Assembly: GCF_902459725.1 (NCBI RefSeq)
Contig: NZ_CABPSH010000001.1
Location: forward strand, 186,001-250,000
DNA: 64,000 bases
Reading direction: 5' to 3'
Source of the DNA: Pandoraea eparura
GTDB taxonomy: Bacteria > Pseudomonadota > Gammaproteobacteria > Burkholderiales > Burkholderiaceae
Shown: positions 35,612 to 46,210 of the stretch, piece after piece
Layout of the letters: each line of letters opens with the position of its first letter
How positions within the stretch are numbered: position 1 is the stretch's first letter
Notes under the pieces: generated by a model
What the model saw: only the letters and a program-made list of their open reading frames with translations
Databases searched by the model: none
What the model was told of the DNA's origin: nothing
Position numbers and translations under genes: made by a program

Positions 35612-36529
35612 CTAACGGGCCTTGCGCCGCGTGGCCATCGCCACCCCAACGGCCGCCAGCCCCATCCCTCCCCACGCGAGTGGCGGCATGTGTTCGCCGA
35701 CCATGAGCCACGCCGCGAGCGCCGCCGACGGCGGCACGAGGAAAAACAGCGCCGAGACGCGCGACGCCTCGCCGCGCCGGATCATCGCCAGCAGCAATGA
35801 AATCGCGACGATCGAGTTGCCGATCACAAGATAGACGAGCGACGCGCCGAGCTGCCATGTCCAATCGATACGCATCGGCTCCAGCCACCCGGCAAGCGGC
35901 AGGGTCACCGCAAAGCCCACGGCGTACTGCACCAGATTGGCCGTGACCGGGTGCTGACCCACGCCGAAGCGTTTTTCGTAGAGCGTGCCGCAGGTGATCG
36001 CGCCCAGCGCCACGAACGTCAGCGCCAGCCCCAGCGCCGAGGTCACCTCTACCGCCGAGCGCGCCACGATGACCAGCGCCGCCCCCGCCAGCCCCAGCGC
36101 GAGTCCTATCCAGTTCAGACCGCTTACGCGCTCGCCCACCAGATGCGGCACGGCCAGCGCCACGAGAATCGGTTGCAGCGACGTAATCAGCGCGACGCTA
36201 CCGGCCGACACGCCCAGACGCAGCGCCAGATACGTCATGCTGAAGTACAGCGCCTGGATGAGCAGACCGATGACGATGAGATGGCCCCACGCGGCCGCCG
36301 TCTTCGGTAAGGGCGGGCGCATGACGATCGCCAGCGGCGCGAGCAGCACGAGCACCAGCCCGTAGCGCAACGCGAGAAACGTGAGCGGATCGGCGTACGC
36401 CAGACCTATCTTGGCGACGGTAAAGCCGACCGACCACAGAAACAGAAAGATGAGCGGCGCGGCGCGCAGCCACAACGGATCGTGGGCGACGCCGGTGCGC
36501 ACCGGTTCCAGCGAAGATTTCAGCGACAT
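35612..36529 (-). CDS. EamA/DMT family transporter
   Basis: A 305-residue inner-membrane protein with about ten membrane segments and two EamA repeats, one in each half ('LTFLALRYGLVLVLLAPLAI' and 'NLVQYAVGFAVTLPLAGWL'). DMT-superfamily exporters move amino acids, metabolites or drugs. 'SLQPILVALAVPHLVGERVSGLNWIGLALGLAGAALV' is a classic EamA signature at the end of the first repeat. The ribosome site before the ATG is weak. No neighbour points to a substrate. Confidence 0.9.
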   Translation of the reverse strand: MSLKSSLEPVRTGVAHDPLWLRAAPLIFLFLWSVGFTVAKIGLAYADPLTFLALRYGLVLVLLAPLAIVMRPPLPKTAAAWGHLIVIGLLIQALYFSMTYLALRLGVSAGSVALITSLQPILVALAVPHLVGERVSGLNWIGLALGLAGAALVIVARSAVEVTSALGLALTFVALGAITCGTLYEKRFGVGQHPVTANLVQYAVGFAVTLPLAGWLEPMRIDWTWQLGASLVYLVIGNSIVAISLLLAMIRRGEASRVSALFFLVPPSAALAAWLMVGEHMPPLAWGGMGLAAVGVAMATRRKAR

Positions 36530-36647
36530 GGAGGCATGAGGAAACGTTGAGCGAGAGACGGTGCCGGCGGCACGTCAGCAGCGCGGCACAAGGCAATCAC
36601 GGCCGAGCGTTGGCCCGTTGCCTTGCCGCGACGTCCGGCGAACACGG

Positions 36648-38306
36648 TCATCGGCGCCTGCTGCCGCCGAGAATGCTGCCCAGCACACCGCGCACGATCT
36701 CCCGGCCCAACTGACTGCCGATCGTGCGCGCCGTACTCTTGACCATCGCTTCGACCACCGTATCCTTGCGTCGCGAGCTGCCGGAACCGCCCAGCAAGCC
36801 GCCGAGCGAGTCCCTCACGGCATCGAGCAGCCCCCCGCCGGATGTCTCAGCGTCATTTGGCGCTTGCGGCGCGGCGCCGTCCGCGGAAACGGGCGGAGCG
36901 TCAGCCTGACGCATCTGGGTGCGCCCGACAAGGCGCTCGTAAGCCGACTCGCGATCCACCGCCTTTTCGTACACGCCGGCCACAAGCGACGCGGCGATGA
37001 GCGATGCGCGTTCCTGTGGCGTAATCGGTCCAATACGCGAGGCCGGCGGCGCGATGTACGCACGCTCGGTCACGGCCGGGCGGCCCTTCTCGTCGAGCAA
37101 CGACACCAGCGCTTCGCCCACGCCCAATTCGCCGATCGCCGCTTCGATGTCGAGCGATGGATTGGCACGCATGGTCTGCGCCGCCACCTTGACCGCCTTC
37201 TGATCGCGTGGTGAGTAGGCCCGCAGCGCATGCTGCACGCGATTGCCCAACTGGCCGAGCACGGTGTCCGGTACGTCAACCGGGTTTTGCGTCACAAAGT
37301 ACACGCCAACGCCCTTCGAACGAATCAGACGCACCATCTGCTCGATGCGCTCGAGCAACGGCTTCGGCGCCTCGTTGAACAGCAGATGCGCCTCGTCGAA
37401 GAAGAAGACGAGTTTGGGCTTGTCGGGATCGCCCACTTCCGGCAGACGCTCGAACAGCTCGGCGAGCAGCCACAACAGGAAGGTGGCGTAAATGCGCGGC
37501 GCGGCCAGCAGTTTGTCGGCCGCGAGGATGTTGACGATGCCGCGCCCTTGCGCATCCGTCTGCATGAAGTCGTCGATATCGAGCATCGGCTCGCCGAAGA
37601 ACTTGTCGGCGCCCTGTTGCTCGAGTGTGAGCAGCCCACGCTGGATCGCCCCAACCGACGCGGCCGAGATGTTGCCGTATTGCGTGGTGAAGGTCGACGC
37701 GTTCTCGCCCACGTGCTGAAGCATGGCGCGCAGGTCCTTGCTGTCGAGCAGCAGCAGGCCGTTGTCGTCGGCGATCTTGAAGACGAGGTTGAGCACGCCG
37801 GTCTGTGTCTCGTTCAGGCCCAGCAGTCGCGAGAGCAACAGGGGGCCGAGATCGGAGACCGTCGCGCGCACGGGATGGCCCTGCTCGCCGAACACGTCCC
37901 AAAGCGTGGCCGGGCTACCGTGCCAATCGGGCGTATCGAAACCGAACTGGGCGATGCGCGCCTTGAGCTTGGGTGTCTCGACGCCGGGCTGCGTGATGCC
38001 GGTCAGGTCGCCCTTCACGTCGGCGAGGAACACCGGCACCCCGATGTCGGAGAAGGCCTGCGCCATGACCTGAAGCGTGACGGTCTTGCCCGTGCCCGTT
38101 GCCCCGGTAATCAACCCGTGGCGATTGCCCATGGCGGGCAGCAGGCCGAGTAGATGCTGGTCGTTACGCGCAATAAGGAGCCGGTCGCCGGGCTCGCCGC
38201 CGGCGCTCGAGGCAGCCGGGGCGTGTGCGGTGGCGTGGGAAGGGGAAGATGCCGCTGGGGAGGCAGCAAGCGACGAGGGCGGCGGCAGCACGGGCTTCTG
38301 GGGCAT
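36648..38306 (-). CDS. HerA-like DUF853 ATPase
   Basis: A 552-residue RecA-fold ATPase of the DUF853/HerA-like group, annotated elsewhere as a helicase domain protein. Residues 1-37 are Ala/Ser/Pro-rich; the core has Walker A 'GATGTGKT' at 68-75 and Walker B '[14 protein letters not shown]'. The C-terminus (about 470-552) holds a variable Gly- and Ser-rich linker and the ending '[18 protein letters not shown]'. ATG 38306 has GAGGA 8 bases upstream; the longer frame is rejected. DNA-pump activity is known for archaeal HerA but not shown for this group. Confidence 0.9.
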   Translation of the reverse strand: MPQKPVLPPPSSLAASPAASSPSHATAHAPAASSAGGEPGDRLLIARNDQHLLGLLPAMGNRHGLITGATGTGKTVTLQVMAQAFSDIGVPVFLADVKGDLTGITQPGVETPKLKARIAQFGFDTPDWHGSPATLWDVFGEQGHPVRATVSDLGPLLLSRLLGLNETQTGVLNLVFKIADDNGLLLLDSKDLRAMLQHVGENASTFTTQYGNISAASVGAIQRGLLTLEQQGADKFFGEPMLDIDDFMQTDAQGRGIVNILAADKLLAAPRIYATFLLWLLAELFERLPEVGDPDKPKLVFFFDEAHLLFNEAPKPLLERIEQMVRLIRSKGVGVYFVTQNPVDVPDTVLGQLGNRVQHALRAYSPRDQKAVKVAAQTMRANPSLDIEAAIGELGVGEALVSLLDEKGRPAVTERAYIAPPASRIGPITPQERASLIAASLVAGVYEKAVDRESAYERLVGRTQMRQADAPPVSADGAAPQAPNDAETSGGGLLDAVRDSLGGLLGGSGSSRRKDTVVEAMVKSTARTIGSQLGREIVRGVLGSILGGSRRR

Positions 38307-38458
38307 TGAGAGTCCTCGGCGGTAGTCGCGGCGTAGCACGTGACACGGCGCAGCAAACACCCGTGGCACGGTGCGGCGGCATGATAAAATTGCCTCCGAT
38401 TATAGCGGCAGGTTGCCGCTCGGACTTCGCCGCTCAATGCGGCACGACGGAGAAATTC

Positions 38459-39184
38459 ATGGCGGGTCATTCCAAATGGGCCAACATCAAACACAAGAAG
38501 GCCGCGGCAGATGCCAAGCGCGGTAAAGTCTGGACACGCCTGATCAAGGAAATCACGGTGGCCGCGCGTCTGGGCGGCGGTGACGTCGACAGCAACCCGC
38601 GCCTGCGCCTGGCCGTGGAAAAGGCGGCCGACGCGAACATGCCCAAGGACAACGTCAAACGCGCGATCGATCGCGGCGTTGGCGGTCTGGACGGCGCCAA
38701 CTACGAAGAAATCCGCTACGAAGGCTATGGCATCAACGGTGCGGCCGTGATCGTCGACACCATGACGGACAACCGCGTGCGCACCGTCGCGGAAGTGCGT
38801 CATGCGTTCTCGAAGTTTGGCGGCAACATGGGCACCGACGGTTCGGTGGCCTTCCTCTTCACGCATTGCGGCCAGTTCCTGTTCTCGCCGGAAACGCCGG
38901 AAGACAAGTTGATGGAAGTGGCGCTCGACGCCGGCGCCGATGACGTGATCGGCAACGACGACGGCAGCTTCGAAGTCATCTGCCCGGCGAACGACTTCCA
39001 GGCGGTGAAGGGCAAGCTCGAAGCGGCCGGCCTGAAGGCCGAAGTCGCGGAAGTCACGATGAAGCCGCAAACCGAAGTGGTCTTCACCGGCGAAGACGCC
39101 GTGAAGATGCAAAAGCTGCTCGACGCGCTCGAAAACCTCGACGACGTGCAGGAAGTATTCACCAACGCCGTCATCGAGGAATAA
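38459..39184 (+). CDS. yebC: YebC/PmpR family regulatory or ribosome-associated protein
   Basis: A 241-residue protein of the YebC/TACO1 family. '[33 protein letters not shown]' is the invariant N-terminus, and '[13 protein letters not shown]' and the acidic C-terminal domain are also typical. Members have been described as transcription regulators, and more recently as factors that relieve ribosome stalling at proline runs. ATG 38459 has a short CGGAG site. purD begins one base after its stop, so the two genes form an operon. Confidence 0.96.
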   Translation: MAGHSKWANIKHKKAAADAKRGKVWTRLIKEITVAARLGGGDVDSNPRLRLAVEKAADANMPKDNVKRAIDRGVGGLDGANYEEIRYEGYGINGAAVIVDTMTDNRVRTVAEVRHAFSKFGGNMGTDGSVAFLFTHCGQFLFSPETPEDKLMEVALDAGADDVIGNDDGSFEVICPANDFQAVKGKLEAAGLKAEVAEVTMKPQTEVVFTGEDAVKMQKLLDALENLDDVQEVFTNAVIEE

Positions 39185-39185
39185 G

Positions 39186-40463
39186 ATGAAGATTCTGGTT
39201 GTCGGCTCGGGCGGCCGCGAACACGCGCTGGCGTGGAAGCTTGCCCAATCGCCGCGTATTCAATTGGTTTATGTCGCGCCAGGTAACGGCGGCACAGCGC
39301 TCGACGAGCGCCTGCGCAATGTGCCGATCAGCGATCCGAACGTGCTCGCCGAGTTCGCCGCGCGCGAAGGCATCGCGCTGACGGTGGTCGGCCCGGAAAC
39401 GCCGCTCGCCGCCGGTATCGTCAATATCTTCCGCGCCCGTGGCCTGAAGATCTTCGGCCCGACCAAGGAAGCTGCCCAGCTCGAATCCTCGAAGGACTTC
39501 GCCAAGGCGTTCATGAAGCGTCATGGCATTCCCACCGCCGATTACGAAACGTTCTCCGACGCGGTCAGCGCGCATGCCTACATCGACGCCAAGGGCGCAC
39601 CGATCGTCATCAAGGCGGATGGCCTCGCCGCAGGCAAGGGCGTGGTCGTGGCGATGTCGCTTGACGAAGCCCATCACGCTGTCGACATGATGCTCGCGGA
39701 CAACAAGCTCGGCGACGCCGGTGCCCGCGTGGTGATCGAGGAGTTCCTGCAAGGCGAGGAAGCCAGCTTCATCGTGATGGTCGACGGCAAGAACGTGCTG
39801 CCGCTTGCCACGTCGCAGGATCACAAGCGTTTGCTCGATAACGATCAGGGCCCCAACACGGGCGGCATGGGCGCCTATTCGCCCGCGCCGATCGTCACGC
39901 CGCAGATCCATGCGCGCGTGATGCGCGAGATCATTCTGCCGACCGTGCGCGGCATGGAAACCGACGGCATCCGCTTTACGGGCTTCCTGTATGCCGGCCT
40001 GATGATCGACGCCCAAGGCAACGTCAAGACGCTCGAATTCAACTGCCGTATGGGCGACCCTGAGACGCAGCCGATCATGGCGCGCCTGAAGGGCGACTTC
40101 TCTGTGGTGGTCGAGCACGCGATTGCCGGCACGCTCGACAAGGTCGAACTCGACTGGGATCGCCGTTACGCGCTGGGCGTAGTGCTTGCCGCGCACGGGT
40201 ATCCTGACACCCCGCGCAAGGGCGACCGGATCTCCGAAGTGCCCGCCGAGACGGCCGATTGCGTGACGTTCCACGCGGGTACCCAGCTTGAGAACGACGT
40301 GCTGACAGTGACCGGCGGGCGCGTGCTGTGCGTGGTCGGCCTGTCCGACACGGTGCGCGGCGCGCAGAGCGTGGCGTACCAGACCGTCAATCAGATCAGT
40401 TTCGACGGCATGCAGTATCGCCACGACATCGGCAACCGTGCACTGGCGCGCAAACCGGAGTAA
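39186..40463 (+). CDS. purD: Phosphoribosylamine-glycine ligase
   Basis: Second step of purine synthesis: joins glycine to phosphoribosylamine with ATP, giving GAR. The 425-residue protein begins 'MKILVVGSGGREHALAWKL', the GARS N-domain, then shows the ATP-grasp 'IVIKADGLAAGKGVVVAM' and 'LEFNCRMGDPETQPIMARL', which includes metal ligands. Length and motifs are normal. The gene starts one base after yebC and ends in a block of short direct repeats and a terminator. Confidence 0.98.
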   Translation: MKILVVGSGGREHALAWKLAQSPRIQLVYVAPGNGGTALDERLRNVPISDPNVLAEFAAREGIALTVVGPETPLAAGIVNIFRARGLKIFGPTKEAAQLESSKDFAKAFMKRHGIPTADYETFSDAVSAHAYIDAKGAPIVIKADGLAAGKGVVVAMSLDEAHHAVDMMLADNKLGDAGARVVIEEFLQGEEASFIVMVDGKNVLPLATSQDHKRLLDNDQGPNTGGMGAYSPAPIVTPQIHARVMREIILPTVRGMETDGIRFTGFLYAGLMIDAQGNVKTLEFNCRMGDPETQPIMARLKGDFSVVVEHAIAGTLDKVELDWDRRYALGVVLAAHGYPDTPRKGDRISEVPAETADCVTFHAGTQLENDVLTVTGGRVLCVVGLSDTVRGAQSVAYQTVNQISFDGMQYRHDIGNRALARKPE

Positions 40464-40473
40464 GGGGGTCGAC

Positions 40474-40515
40474 GTCAGTGGGTCGAAGTCAGTGGGTCGA
40501 AGTCAGTCAGTCGGT
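40474..40515. repeat. Short tandem repeat after purD
   Basis: Two perfect copies of the 14-base unit GTCAGTGGGTCGAA (40474-40501) and a degenerate third copy follow the purD stop. No function is apparent. Confidence 0.85.
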
Positions 40516-40600
40516 GTCTGTCCGGGCGCGCCTCAAGGGAGACCTTGCAGTGCCGGATATGCGCTGAACAAGCGCTGAGCAAGCGCCGAACCGTTGTGTC

Positions 40601-40642
40601 ACGGCCCGGGGGACGTCATGTCGCCCGGGCCGTTGTCGTTTT
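40601..40642 (+). terminator. Terminator after purD
   Basis: ACGGCCCGGG and CCCGGGCCGT pair perfectly around a 13-base loop, followed by TGTCGTTTT. It separates the yebC-purD transcript from the MscS gene. Confidence 0.75.
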
Positions 40643-40824
40643 GGCGGCGTCCCCGCGCGCCGCACGCCGCCGGACACCGTCACACGGTCGCGATTGACAA
40701 GCGCGGGGCAAGTTGGCACGCTGACACCGCGCGGGCGCGTCAGTCCTTGCCTGCCGCGCGTCCGGCCAGCCCCGGCGGATGTCATGCAGTTTTCCCGACA
40801 GACCCTCGCTCGACGGAGACTTTC

Positions 40825-41709
40825 ATGTTCGATCTCGACAAGCTGGTCAACGATTACCTGATGCCCTTCGGCCTGAAGATTCTGATGGCCGTCGTCATCT
40901 GGATAGTCGGCGGTATCGTCATCAATGTGGTGGCGCGGCTCGTGCGCAGCGCCATGACCCGACGCGCCATCGATCCCACCCTCGTTCGCTACACCGAATC
41001 GACACTGCGCATCGCCCTGCGCATTGCCCTGATCATTTCCATCCTCAGCGTCTGCGGTATCGAGACGACGTCGTTCGCCGCGTTGCTCGCCGCCGCCGGC
41101 ATCGCCATCGGCGCCGCTTGGTCCGGACTCCTGTCGAACTTCGCCTCGGGCATCTTCCTCATCGTGCTGCGCCCGTTCAAGACCGGCGACATGATCAGCG
41201 CAGGCGGCGTGACCGGGGTGGTCGACGAGATCGGCCTGTTCGTCACCACGCTCACGACGGCCGACAATCTGCGCGTGTATGTGGGCAACACGAAGGTCTT
41301 CGGCGACAACATCACGGTGTATGACGCCAACGCGTTCCGCCGCGTCGACCTGACAGCGCAGCTCGCCCACACGGTCGATGTGCAGGACGCGATGGCGCGC
41401 CTGAAGGCACGCATCGCCCAGATCCCGAACGTGATGGGCACGCCGGCCGTCGACGTAGCGATTCTCGAATTCACGCCGGCCGGGCCGGTGCTCGCGGTGC
41501 GCCCGTATTGCCACAACCGCGACTACTGGCAGGTGTATTTCGATACCAACCGGGCCATCGCCGAGGTCGGTGGCACGGCGCAGTGGCCGGTGCCGACGAC
41601 GCGCCAGATCCTCATGCCCCCGCCGGGCGACCTCAACAAGGGAATGTCCCCTGCGTCTGCGGGCGGCGTGGCCGCGGCCAGTCCGCTGCCCAATGCCCCC
41701 GCGCCCTGA
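40825..41709 (+). CDS. Small-conductance mechanosensitive channel (MscS family)
   Basis: A heptameric inner-membrane channel that opens on membrane tension and releases solutes after osmotic downshock. The 294-residue protein has three N-terminal membrane helices, the third being the pore helix 'SFAALLAAAGIAIGAAWSGLLSNFASGIFLIVLRPF', rich in Ala and Gly as required, then the beta domain 'FKTGDMISAGGVTGVVDEIGLFVTTL'. The C-terminus ends in an Ala/Pro tail. ATG 40825 has CGGAGA 6-7 bases upstream; the longer frame is not plausible. Confidence 0.94.
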   Translation: MFDLDKLVNDYLMPFGLKILMAVVIWIVGGIVINVVARLVRSAMTRRAIDPTLVRYTESTLRIALRIALIISILSVCGIETTSFAALLAAAGIAIGAAWSGLLSNFASGIFLIVLRPFKTGDMISAGGVTGVVDEIGLFVTTLTTADNLRVYVGNTKVFGDNITVYDANAFRRVDLTAQLAHTVDVQDAMARLKARIAQIPNVMGTPAVDVAILEFTPAGPVLAVRPYCHNRDYWQVYFDTNRAIAEVGGTAQWPVPTTRQILMPPPGDLNKGMSPASAGGVAAASPLPNAPAP

Positions 41710-41834
41710 TCGACGGGGTTTGATGCAGGTCATCCGGGCCGCATCCGGCGCGACGGTTTGCCGCGCCGGCCCGCCCCCCGAACGCGTGGCTGCCGGTACA
41801 ATCGCGGTATTACCACGCATCGGGACGTCACAGC

Positions 41835-42770
41835 ATGACAGCGCAAGACGCCGCACCAGCACCGGATACGGGTGCGGTGCGTACTTATCTGCTCGGGCTT
41901 CAGGACCGCATTGTCGAGACGCTCGCGCGCCTTGACGGCAAACGCTTCCTCGCCGACGACTGGCAACGCCCGGCCGATGGCGCGCTGCGCGGCGACGGTC
42001 GCACCCGCGTGCTCGACGACGGCGACTTCTTCGAGCGCGGCGGCGTGAACTTCTCCCATGTGGTCGGCGACAAGCTGCCGGGCTCGGCCAGCGCGTCCCG
42101 CCCCGAGTTGGCCGGGCGCGGCTTCGAAGCCCTCGGCGTCTCGCTGGTGTTGCACCCGCGCAATCCATACTGCCCGACCGTGCACTTCAATGTGCGCATC
42201 CTGATCGCCACGGCGCCCGGCCAGTTGCCCGCGTTCTGGTTCGGCGGCGGCATGGATCTCACGCCCTACTATGCGTTCGAAGAGGACTGCCGGCACTTTC
42301 ACCAGACCTGCAAGGACGCGCTCGATCCGTTCGACACCACGTGGTATCCGCGCTTCAAGACGTGGTGCGATGAGTACTTCTACCTGAAGCACCGCCAGGA
42401 GCCGCGCGGCATCGGCGGCATCTTCTTCGACGATTTCTCGGGGGGGGGCTTCGATACGGGCTTTGCCGTCATGCAAAGCGTGGGAGACGCCTTCCTCGAC
42501 GCGTATGTGCCGATCGTCGAGCGCCGTCGCGGCATGCCCTACGGCGAGCGCGAGCGCGATTTCCAGGCCCACCGACGCGGCCGGTACGTCGAATTCAACC
42601 TGGTCTGGGACCGTGGCACCCATTTCGGCCTGCAATCGGGGGGCCGCACCGAATCGATCCTGATGTCGATGCCGCCGATCGTGAAATGGCACTACGACTG
42701 GAAGCCCGAGCCGGACACGCCGGAAGCGATGCTCTATACCGACTTCCTCGTTCGCCGCGAGTGGGTGTGA
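41835..42770 (+). CDS. hemF: Aerobic coproporphyrinogen III oxidase
   Basis: Oxygen-dependent decarboxylation of coproporphyrinogen III to protoporphyrinogen IX in haem synthesis. The 311-residue protein carries '[15 protein letters not shown]', '[23 protein letters not shown]' and '[35 protein letters not shown]', all strongly conserved in HemF. A run of nine G at about 42440-42448 lies inside the coding sequence (Ser-Gly-Gly-Gly), an in-gene slippage point. nadD follows 13 bases after the stop, so the two are probably co-transcribed. Confidence 0.97.
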   Translation: MTAQDAAPAPDTGAVRTYLLGLQDRIVETLARLDGKRFLADDWQRPADGALRGDGRTRVLDDGDFFERGGVNFSHVVGDKLPGSASASRPELAGRGFEALGVSLVLHPRNPYCPTVHFNVRILIATAPGQLPAFWFGGGMDLTPYYAFEEDCRHFHQTCKDALDPFDTTWYPRFKTWCDEYFYLKHRQEPRGIGGIFFDDFSGGGFDTGFAVMQSVGDAFLDAYVPIVERRRGMPYGERERDFQAHRRGRYVEFNLVWDRGTHFGLQSGGRTESILMSMPPIVKWHYDWKPEPDTPEAMLYTDFLVRREWV

Positions 42771-42783
42771 AGGCCGGCCCCGC

Positions 42784-43515
42784 ATGAGCGTCTCGTCCCC
42801 TGCCTCGCCACACGCCACGCACGCGTCGCCCGCCGGTTCGATCCCGCGCATCGGCGTGCTGGGCGGCACGTTCGATCCCATTCACACCGGCCACCTCGCG
42901 CTGGGTGCGCTGTTCGCCCGCACGCTCGCGCTCGACGAACTGATCCTGATGCCCGCCGGCCAGCAGCCACAGAAGCAAGGCAGCACCCCGGCCGAGCATC
43001 GGCTGGCCATGACGCGTCTGGCCGCGACGCAGCTCGCCGCCGAGTTGGCCCGCACGCAACCGACCACGCGACTGAGCGTCAGCACGCGCGAAATCGAGCG
43101 GGCCGGACCGAGCTATACCGTCGACACGCTGCGTGAGATGCGCCGCGACATCGGCCCGCAAGCGTCGCTGTCGCTGCTCATCGGCTCCGACCAACTGGTG
43201 CGCCTGGACACCTGGCACGCCTGGCGCGAACTGTTCGACTACGCCCACGTCTGCGCGGCCGCACGCCCCGGTTTCCGGTGGGCCAGCGCCTCCTTGCCGC
43301 TGCGCCAGGTCTTCGCCGAACGGGAGAAGTCCGCACTCAGGGTACAATCCACGCCATGCGGCGGCATCCTGATCGACAACTCACTGGCTGTCGACATCTC
43401 CGCCACCGAGTTGCGCGCCACACTGGCGCAAGCGCGAGACGCGGCCACGCCCCCGGCGAACCTGCCCGAACCCGTGTGGCATTACATCCGCGCGCAACAC
43501 CTGTATCGCGCCTGA
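42784..43515 (+). CDS. nadD: Nicotinate-mononucleotide adenylyltransferase
   Basis: Makes deamido-NAD from nicotinate mononucleotide and ATP. The 243-residue protein has the nucleotidyltransferase motif 'GTFDPIHTGHL' at 28-38 and the C-terminal ISATELRA-type motif ('VDISATELRATL', in place of ISSTxIR). A short Ser/Pro/His-rich N-terminal extension of about 20 residues precedes the core. The order hemF-nadD-rsfS-rlmH is conserved in Burkholderiales and supports the call. Confidence 0.95.
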   Translation: MSVSSPASPHATHASPAGSIPRIGVLGGTFDPIHTGHLALGALFARTLALDELILMPAGQQPQKQGSTPAEHRLAMTRLAATQLAAELARTQPTTRLSVSTREIERAGPSYTVDTLREMRRDIGPQASLSLLIGSDQLVRLDTWHAWRELFDYAHVCAAARPGFRWASASLPLRQVFAEREKSALRVQSTPCGGILIDNSLAVDISATELRATLAQARDAATPPANLPEPVWHYIRAQHLYRA

Positions 43516-43570
43516 CGGCCCTTGCCGGGCCGCCGCCTCGGCGCCCCCTGTTTCACCAAAAAGACGCACT

Positions 43571-44020
43571 ATGGATATTCGTAAACTTCAGCGCCTGATC
43601 GTCGACGCCCTCGATGACGTCAAGGCCCAGGACATCAAGGTGTTCAACACCGAGCACCTCACCGCCCTGTTCGAGCGCGTGATCATCGCGAGCGGCACGT
43701 CCAATCGCCAGACCAAGGCGCTCGCCGCCAGCGTGCGCGACAAGGTCAAGGCCGCCGGCGGCGACATCGTCAGCATGGAAGGCGAAGACGTGGGCGAATG
43801 GGTGCTGGTCGACACGGGCGACGCCATCGTCCACATCATGCAGCCGGCTCTGCGCCAGTATTACAACCTCGAAGAAATCTGGGGCGAAAAGCCGGTGCGC
43901 CTGAAAGCCGCCGGCACCAAGGCCGGCGCCAAGGCCAGCGTGGAAGATCACGAAGACGAAGTGGAAGAAGCGCACGACGCGCTCGACGCCCCGGCCCCTG
44001 CCCGCCGCAAGGCAAAGTAA
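43571..44020 (+). CDS. rsfS: Ribosome silencing factor
   Basis: Binds ribosomal protein uL14 on the large subunit and blocks subunit joining in stationary phase. The 149-residue protein has the RsfS core 'LIVDALDDVKAQDIKVFN', 'IIASGTSNRQTKALAASVRDKVKAAG', 'WVLVDTGDAIVHIMQPALRQYYNLEEIW', followed by a variable acidic and Ala-rich tail of about 40 residues. It lies between nadD and rlmH in the usual order; all three are probably one operon. Confidence 0.96.
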   Translation: MDIRKLQRLIVDALDDVKAQDIKVFNTEHLTALFERVIIASGTSNRQTKALAASVRDKVKAAGGDIVSMEGEDVGEWVLVDTGDAIVHIMQPALRQYYNLEEIWGEKPVRLKAAGTKAGAKASVEDHEDEVEEAHDALDAPAPARRKAK

Positions 44021-44047
44021 GCCGGCGCTGCGCGGGAGTCTGCCGTC

Positions 44048-44518
44048 ATGCGTCTGTTCATTCTCGCGGTCGGGCACAAGATGCCCGGCTGGATCGAGAC
44101 CGCTTTCGCCGAGTACGCCAAGCGCATGCCGCCCGAGCTGCGCATCGAACTCAAGGAAATCAAGCCGGAGCAACGCTCCAACTCCCGCACGGCCGAGACC
44201 GTCATGGCGGCCGAGGCGCAGCGTATCGACGCGGCCCTGCCGCGTGGCTGCCGTCTCGTGTGCCTGGACGAACGCGGACAGGACCTCACGACGATGCGTC
44301 TGGCCCAGTCGCTCACCGGCTGGCAGCAGGACGGACGCGACGTCGCGTTCGTGATCGGCGGTGCCGACGGGCTCGACCCAGCTCTCAAGGCGCGCGCCGA
44401 CACCCTCATCCGACTTTCCAGCCTCACCATGCCCCACGGCATGGTGCGGGTATTGCTCGCCGAGCAGCTCTACCGCGCGTGGAGCATCAATGCCAATCAC
44501 CCCTATCACCGCGTCTGA
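44048..44518 (+). CDS. rlmH: 23S rRNA pseudouridine-1915 N3-methyltransferase
   Basis: A SPOUT-fold methyltransferase of 156 residues that methylates pseudouridine 1915 in helix 69 of 23S rRNA. '[18 protein letters not shown]', the SAM-binding '[16 protein letters not shown]' and the C-terminal '[30 protein letters not shown]' are invariant in RlmH. Length is normal. Its stop lies within an inverted repeat (TCTGACA / TGTCAGA, 44514-44535), and the ugp operon starts beyond a 265-base gap. Confidence 0.97.
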   Translation: MRLFILAVGHKMPGWIETAFAEYAKRMPPELRIELKEIKPEQRSNSRTAETVMAAEAQRIDAALPRGCRLVCLDERGQDLTTMRLAQSLTGWQQDGRDVAFVIGGADGLDPALKARADTLIRLSSLTMPHGMVRVLLAEQLYRAWSINANHPYHRV

Positions 44519-44783
44519 CAACGCCGCATGTCAGAAATAAGTCGAAAATAAGTCGATTCACGTTGTGCGGCGCAATGCCACGTTGCGCCGAACCTCAAAC
44601 GACGCGCAACGCGTCGCCGCCCGCCCCCCCATGCGCGATTGTCAATCCCCCATCGACGCCTCCATGCAACACGCGTTGTGCGCTGCGGGTGGAAAAAACA
44701 CAGTGACGTGGTAGTCTACGCCGCGCTACACAGTTCGCACCGCGAACAACAATTAGACTTCTCGTGAACCCCCGGAGATTGGC

Positions 44784-46115
44784 ATGAAGCAACCGTCCCT
44801 GCGAAGTATCGTCCTGGCCGGCGTTGGCGCTGCAATGACGTTCGGCATGAGCACGTCGGCCCTGGCCGCGACCGAGATTCAGTTCTGGCACTCCATGGAA
44901 TCGGCCCTTGGCGAGCGCGTCAACCAGATCGCCAACGATTTCAACGCGTCGCAAAGCGATTACAAGATTGTCCCGATCTACAAGGGCAACTACGAGCAAG
45001 GGCTGGCGGCCGGTATCGCCGCGTTCCGCGCCGGCAATGCCCCCGCCATTCTTCAGGTGTACGAAGTGGGCACGGCCACGATGATGCAGGCCAAGAAGGC
45101 CGTCAAGCCGGTGTGGCAAGTTATGAAGGACGCCGGCGAGCCGTTCAACGAAGCGGCGTTCGTGCCGACCGTGGCGAGCTACTACGCCGACAGCAAGACC
45201 AATCATCTCGTGTCGATGCCGTTCAACAGCTCGACGCCGGTGCTGTACTACAACAAGGACGCCTTCAAGAAGGCGGGTCTCGATCCGAACGCCCCGCCGA
45301 AGACCTGGGCCGACGTGAAGACCGATGCCGAGAAGCTCAAGGCTGCCGGCATGTCGTGCGGTTTCAGCACGGGCTGGCAGGGCTGGACGCAGCTCGAGAA
45401 CTACAGCGCCTGGCATGCCCTGCCGTTCGCCACGAAGAACAACGGTTTCGACGGTCTTGACGCCAAGCTGAACTTCAACGGCCCGCAGCAGATCAAGCAC
45501 ATCCAGTTCCTGGCCGACATGGCCAAGGAAGGCACGTTCACCTACGTGGGCCGCAAGGACGAAGTGACGTCGAAGTTCTACAGCGGCGACTGCGGCATTG
45601 CGATGACCACCTCGGGGGCCCTCGCCAATATCGCCAAGTACGCCAAGTTCAACTACGGCGTGGGCATGATGCCGTACGACGCCGACGTGAAGGGTGCGCC
45701 GCAGAATGCCATCATCGGTGGCGCCAGCCTGTGGGTACTCGCCGGCAAGTCGTCCGCCGAGTACAAGGGTGTGGCCAAGTTTCTGAACTACCTTGCGTCG
45801 CCGGCCGTGGCGGCGAAGTGGCACCAGGACACCGGTTATCTGCCGGTGACGAAGGCCGCCTACGAACTGACCGAGAAGCAGGGCTTCTACGCGAAGCATC
45901 CTGGCGCCGACATGGCCATCAAGCAGATGCTCAACAAGCCGCCCCTGCCGTTCACGCGAGGTCTGCGCCTGGGCAACATGCCGCAGATTCGCACGGTGGT
46001 CGACGAAGAACTCGAAGGCGTGTGGAGCGGCAAGCAAACGCCCAAAGCCGCTCTGGACAAGGCGGTCACCCGTGGCGACGAACTGCTGCGCCGCTTCGAG
46101 AAGCAGGGCAGCTAA
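44784..46115 (+). CDS. ugpB: sn-glycerol-3-phosphate ABC transporter binding protein
   Basis: Periplasmic receptor for glycerol-3-phosphate and glycerophosphodiesters. The 443-residue precursor has a signal peptide ('[20 protein letters not shown]') and the UgpB opening '[25 protein letters not shown]', with '[38 protein letters not shown]' as a further hallmark. CGGAG precedes the ATG by 8 bases. No clear PhoB box was found in the 265-base upstream gap, although ugp is phosphate-regulated in E. coli. A terminator separates it from ugpA, which allows excess receptor. Confidence 0.97.
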   Translation: MKQPSLRSIVLAGVGAAMTFGMSTSALAATEIQFWHSMESALGERVNQIANDFNASQSDYKIVPIYKGNYEQGLAAGIAAFRAGNAPAILQVYEVGTATMMQAKKAVKPVWQVMKDAGEPFNEAAFVPTVASYYADSKTNHLVSMPFNSSTPVLYYNKDAFKKAGLDPNAPPKTWADVKTDAEKLKAAGMSCGFSTGWQGWTQLENYSAWHALPFATKNNGFDGLDAKLNFNGPQQIKHIQFLADMAKEGTFTYVGRKDEVTSKFYSGDCGIAMTTSGALANIAKYAKFNYGVGMMPYDADVKGAPQNAIIGGASLWVLAGKSSAEYKGVAKFLNYLASPAVAAKWHQDTGYLPVTKAAYELTEKQGFYAKHPGADMAIKQMLNKPPLPFTRGLRLGNMPQIRTVVDEELEGVWSGKQTPKAALDKAVTRGDELLRRFEKQGS

Positions 46116-46210
46116 GCGGCCCGCAGCGCACGATGGCGCGCGCGACGCCGGCAACTTGACCGCGTTCGCCGCGCACATCGTGACGTTAGAATCGTGACGT
46201 TACCCTGACC

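Noticed and set aside
44519-44783. PhoB box upstream of ugpB
   Set aside because: Several CTGACA/TGTCAG words exist, but no pair at the 11-base spacing with the AT-rich centre of a Pho box.
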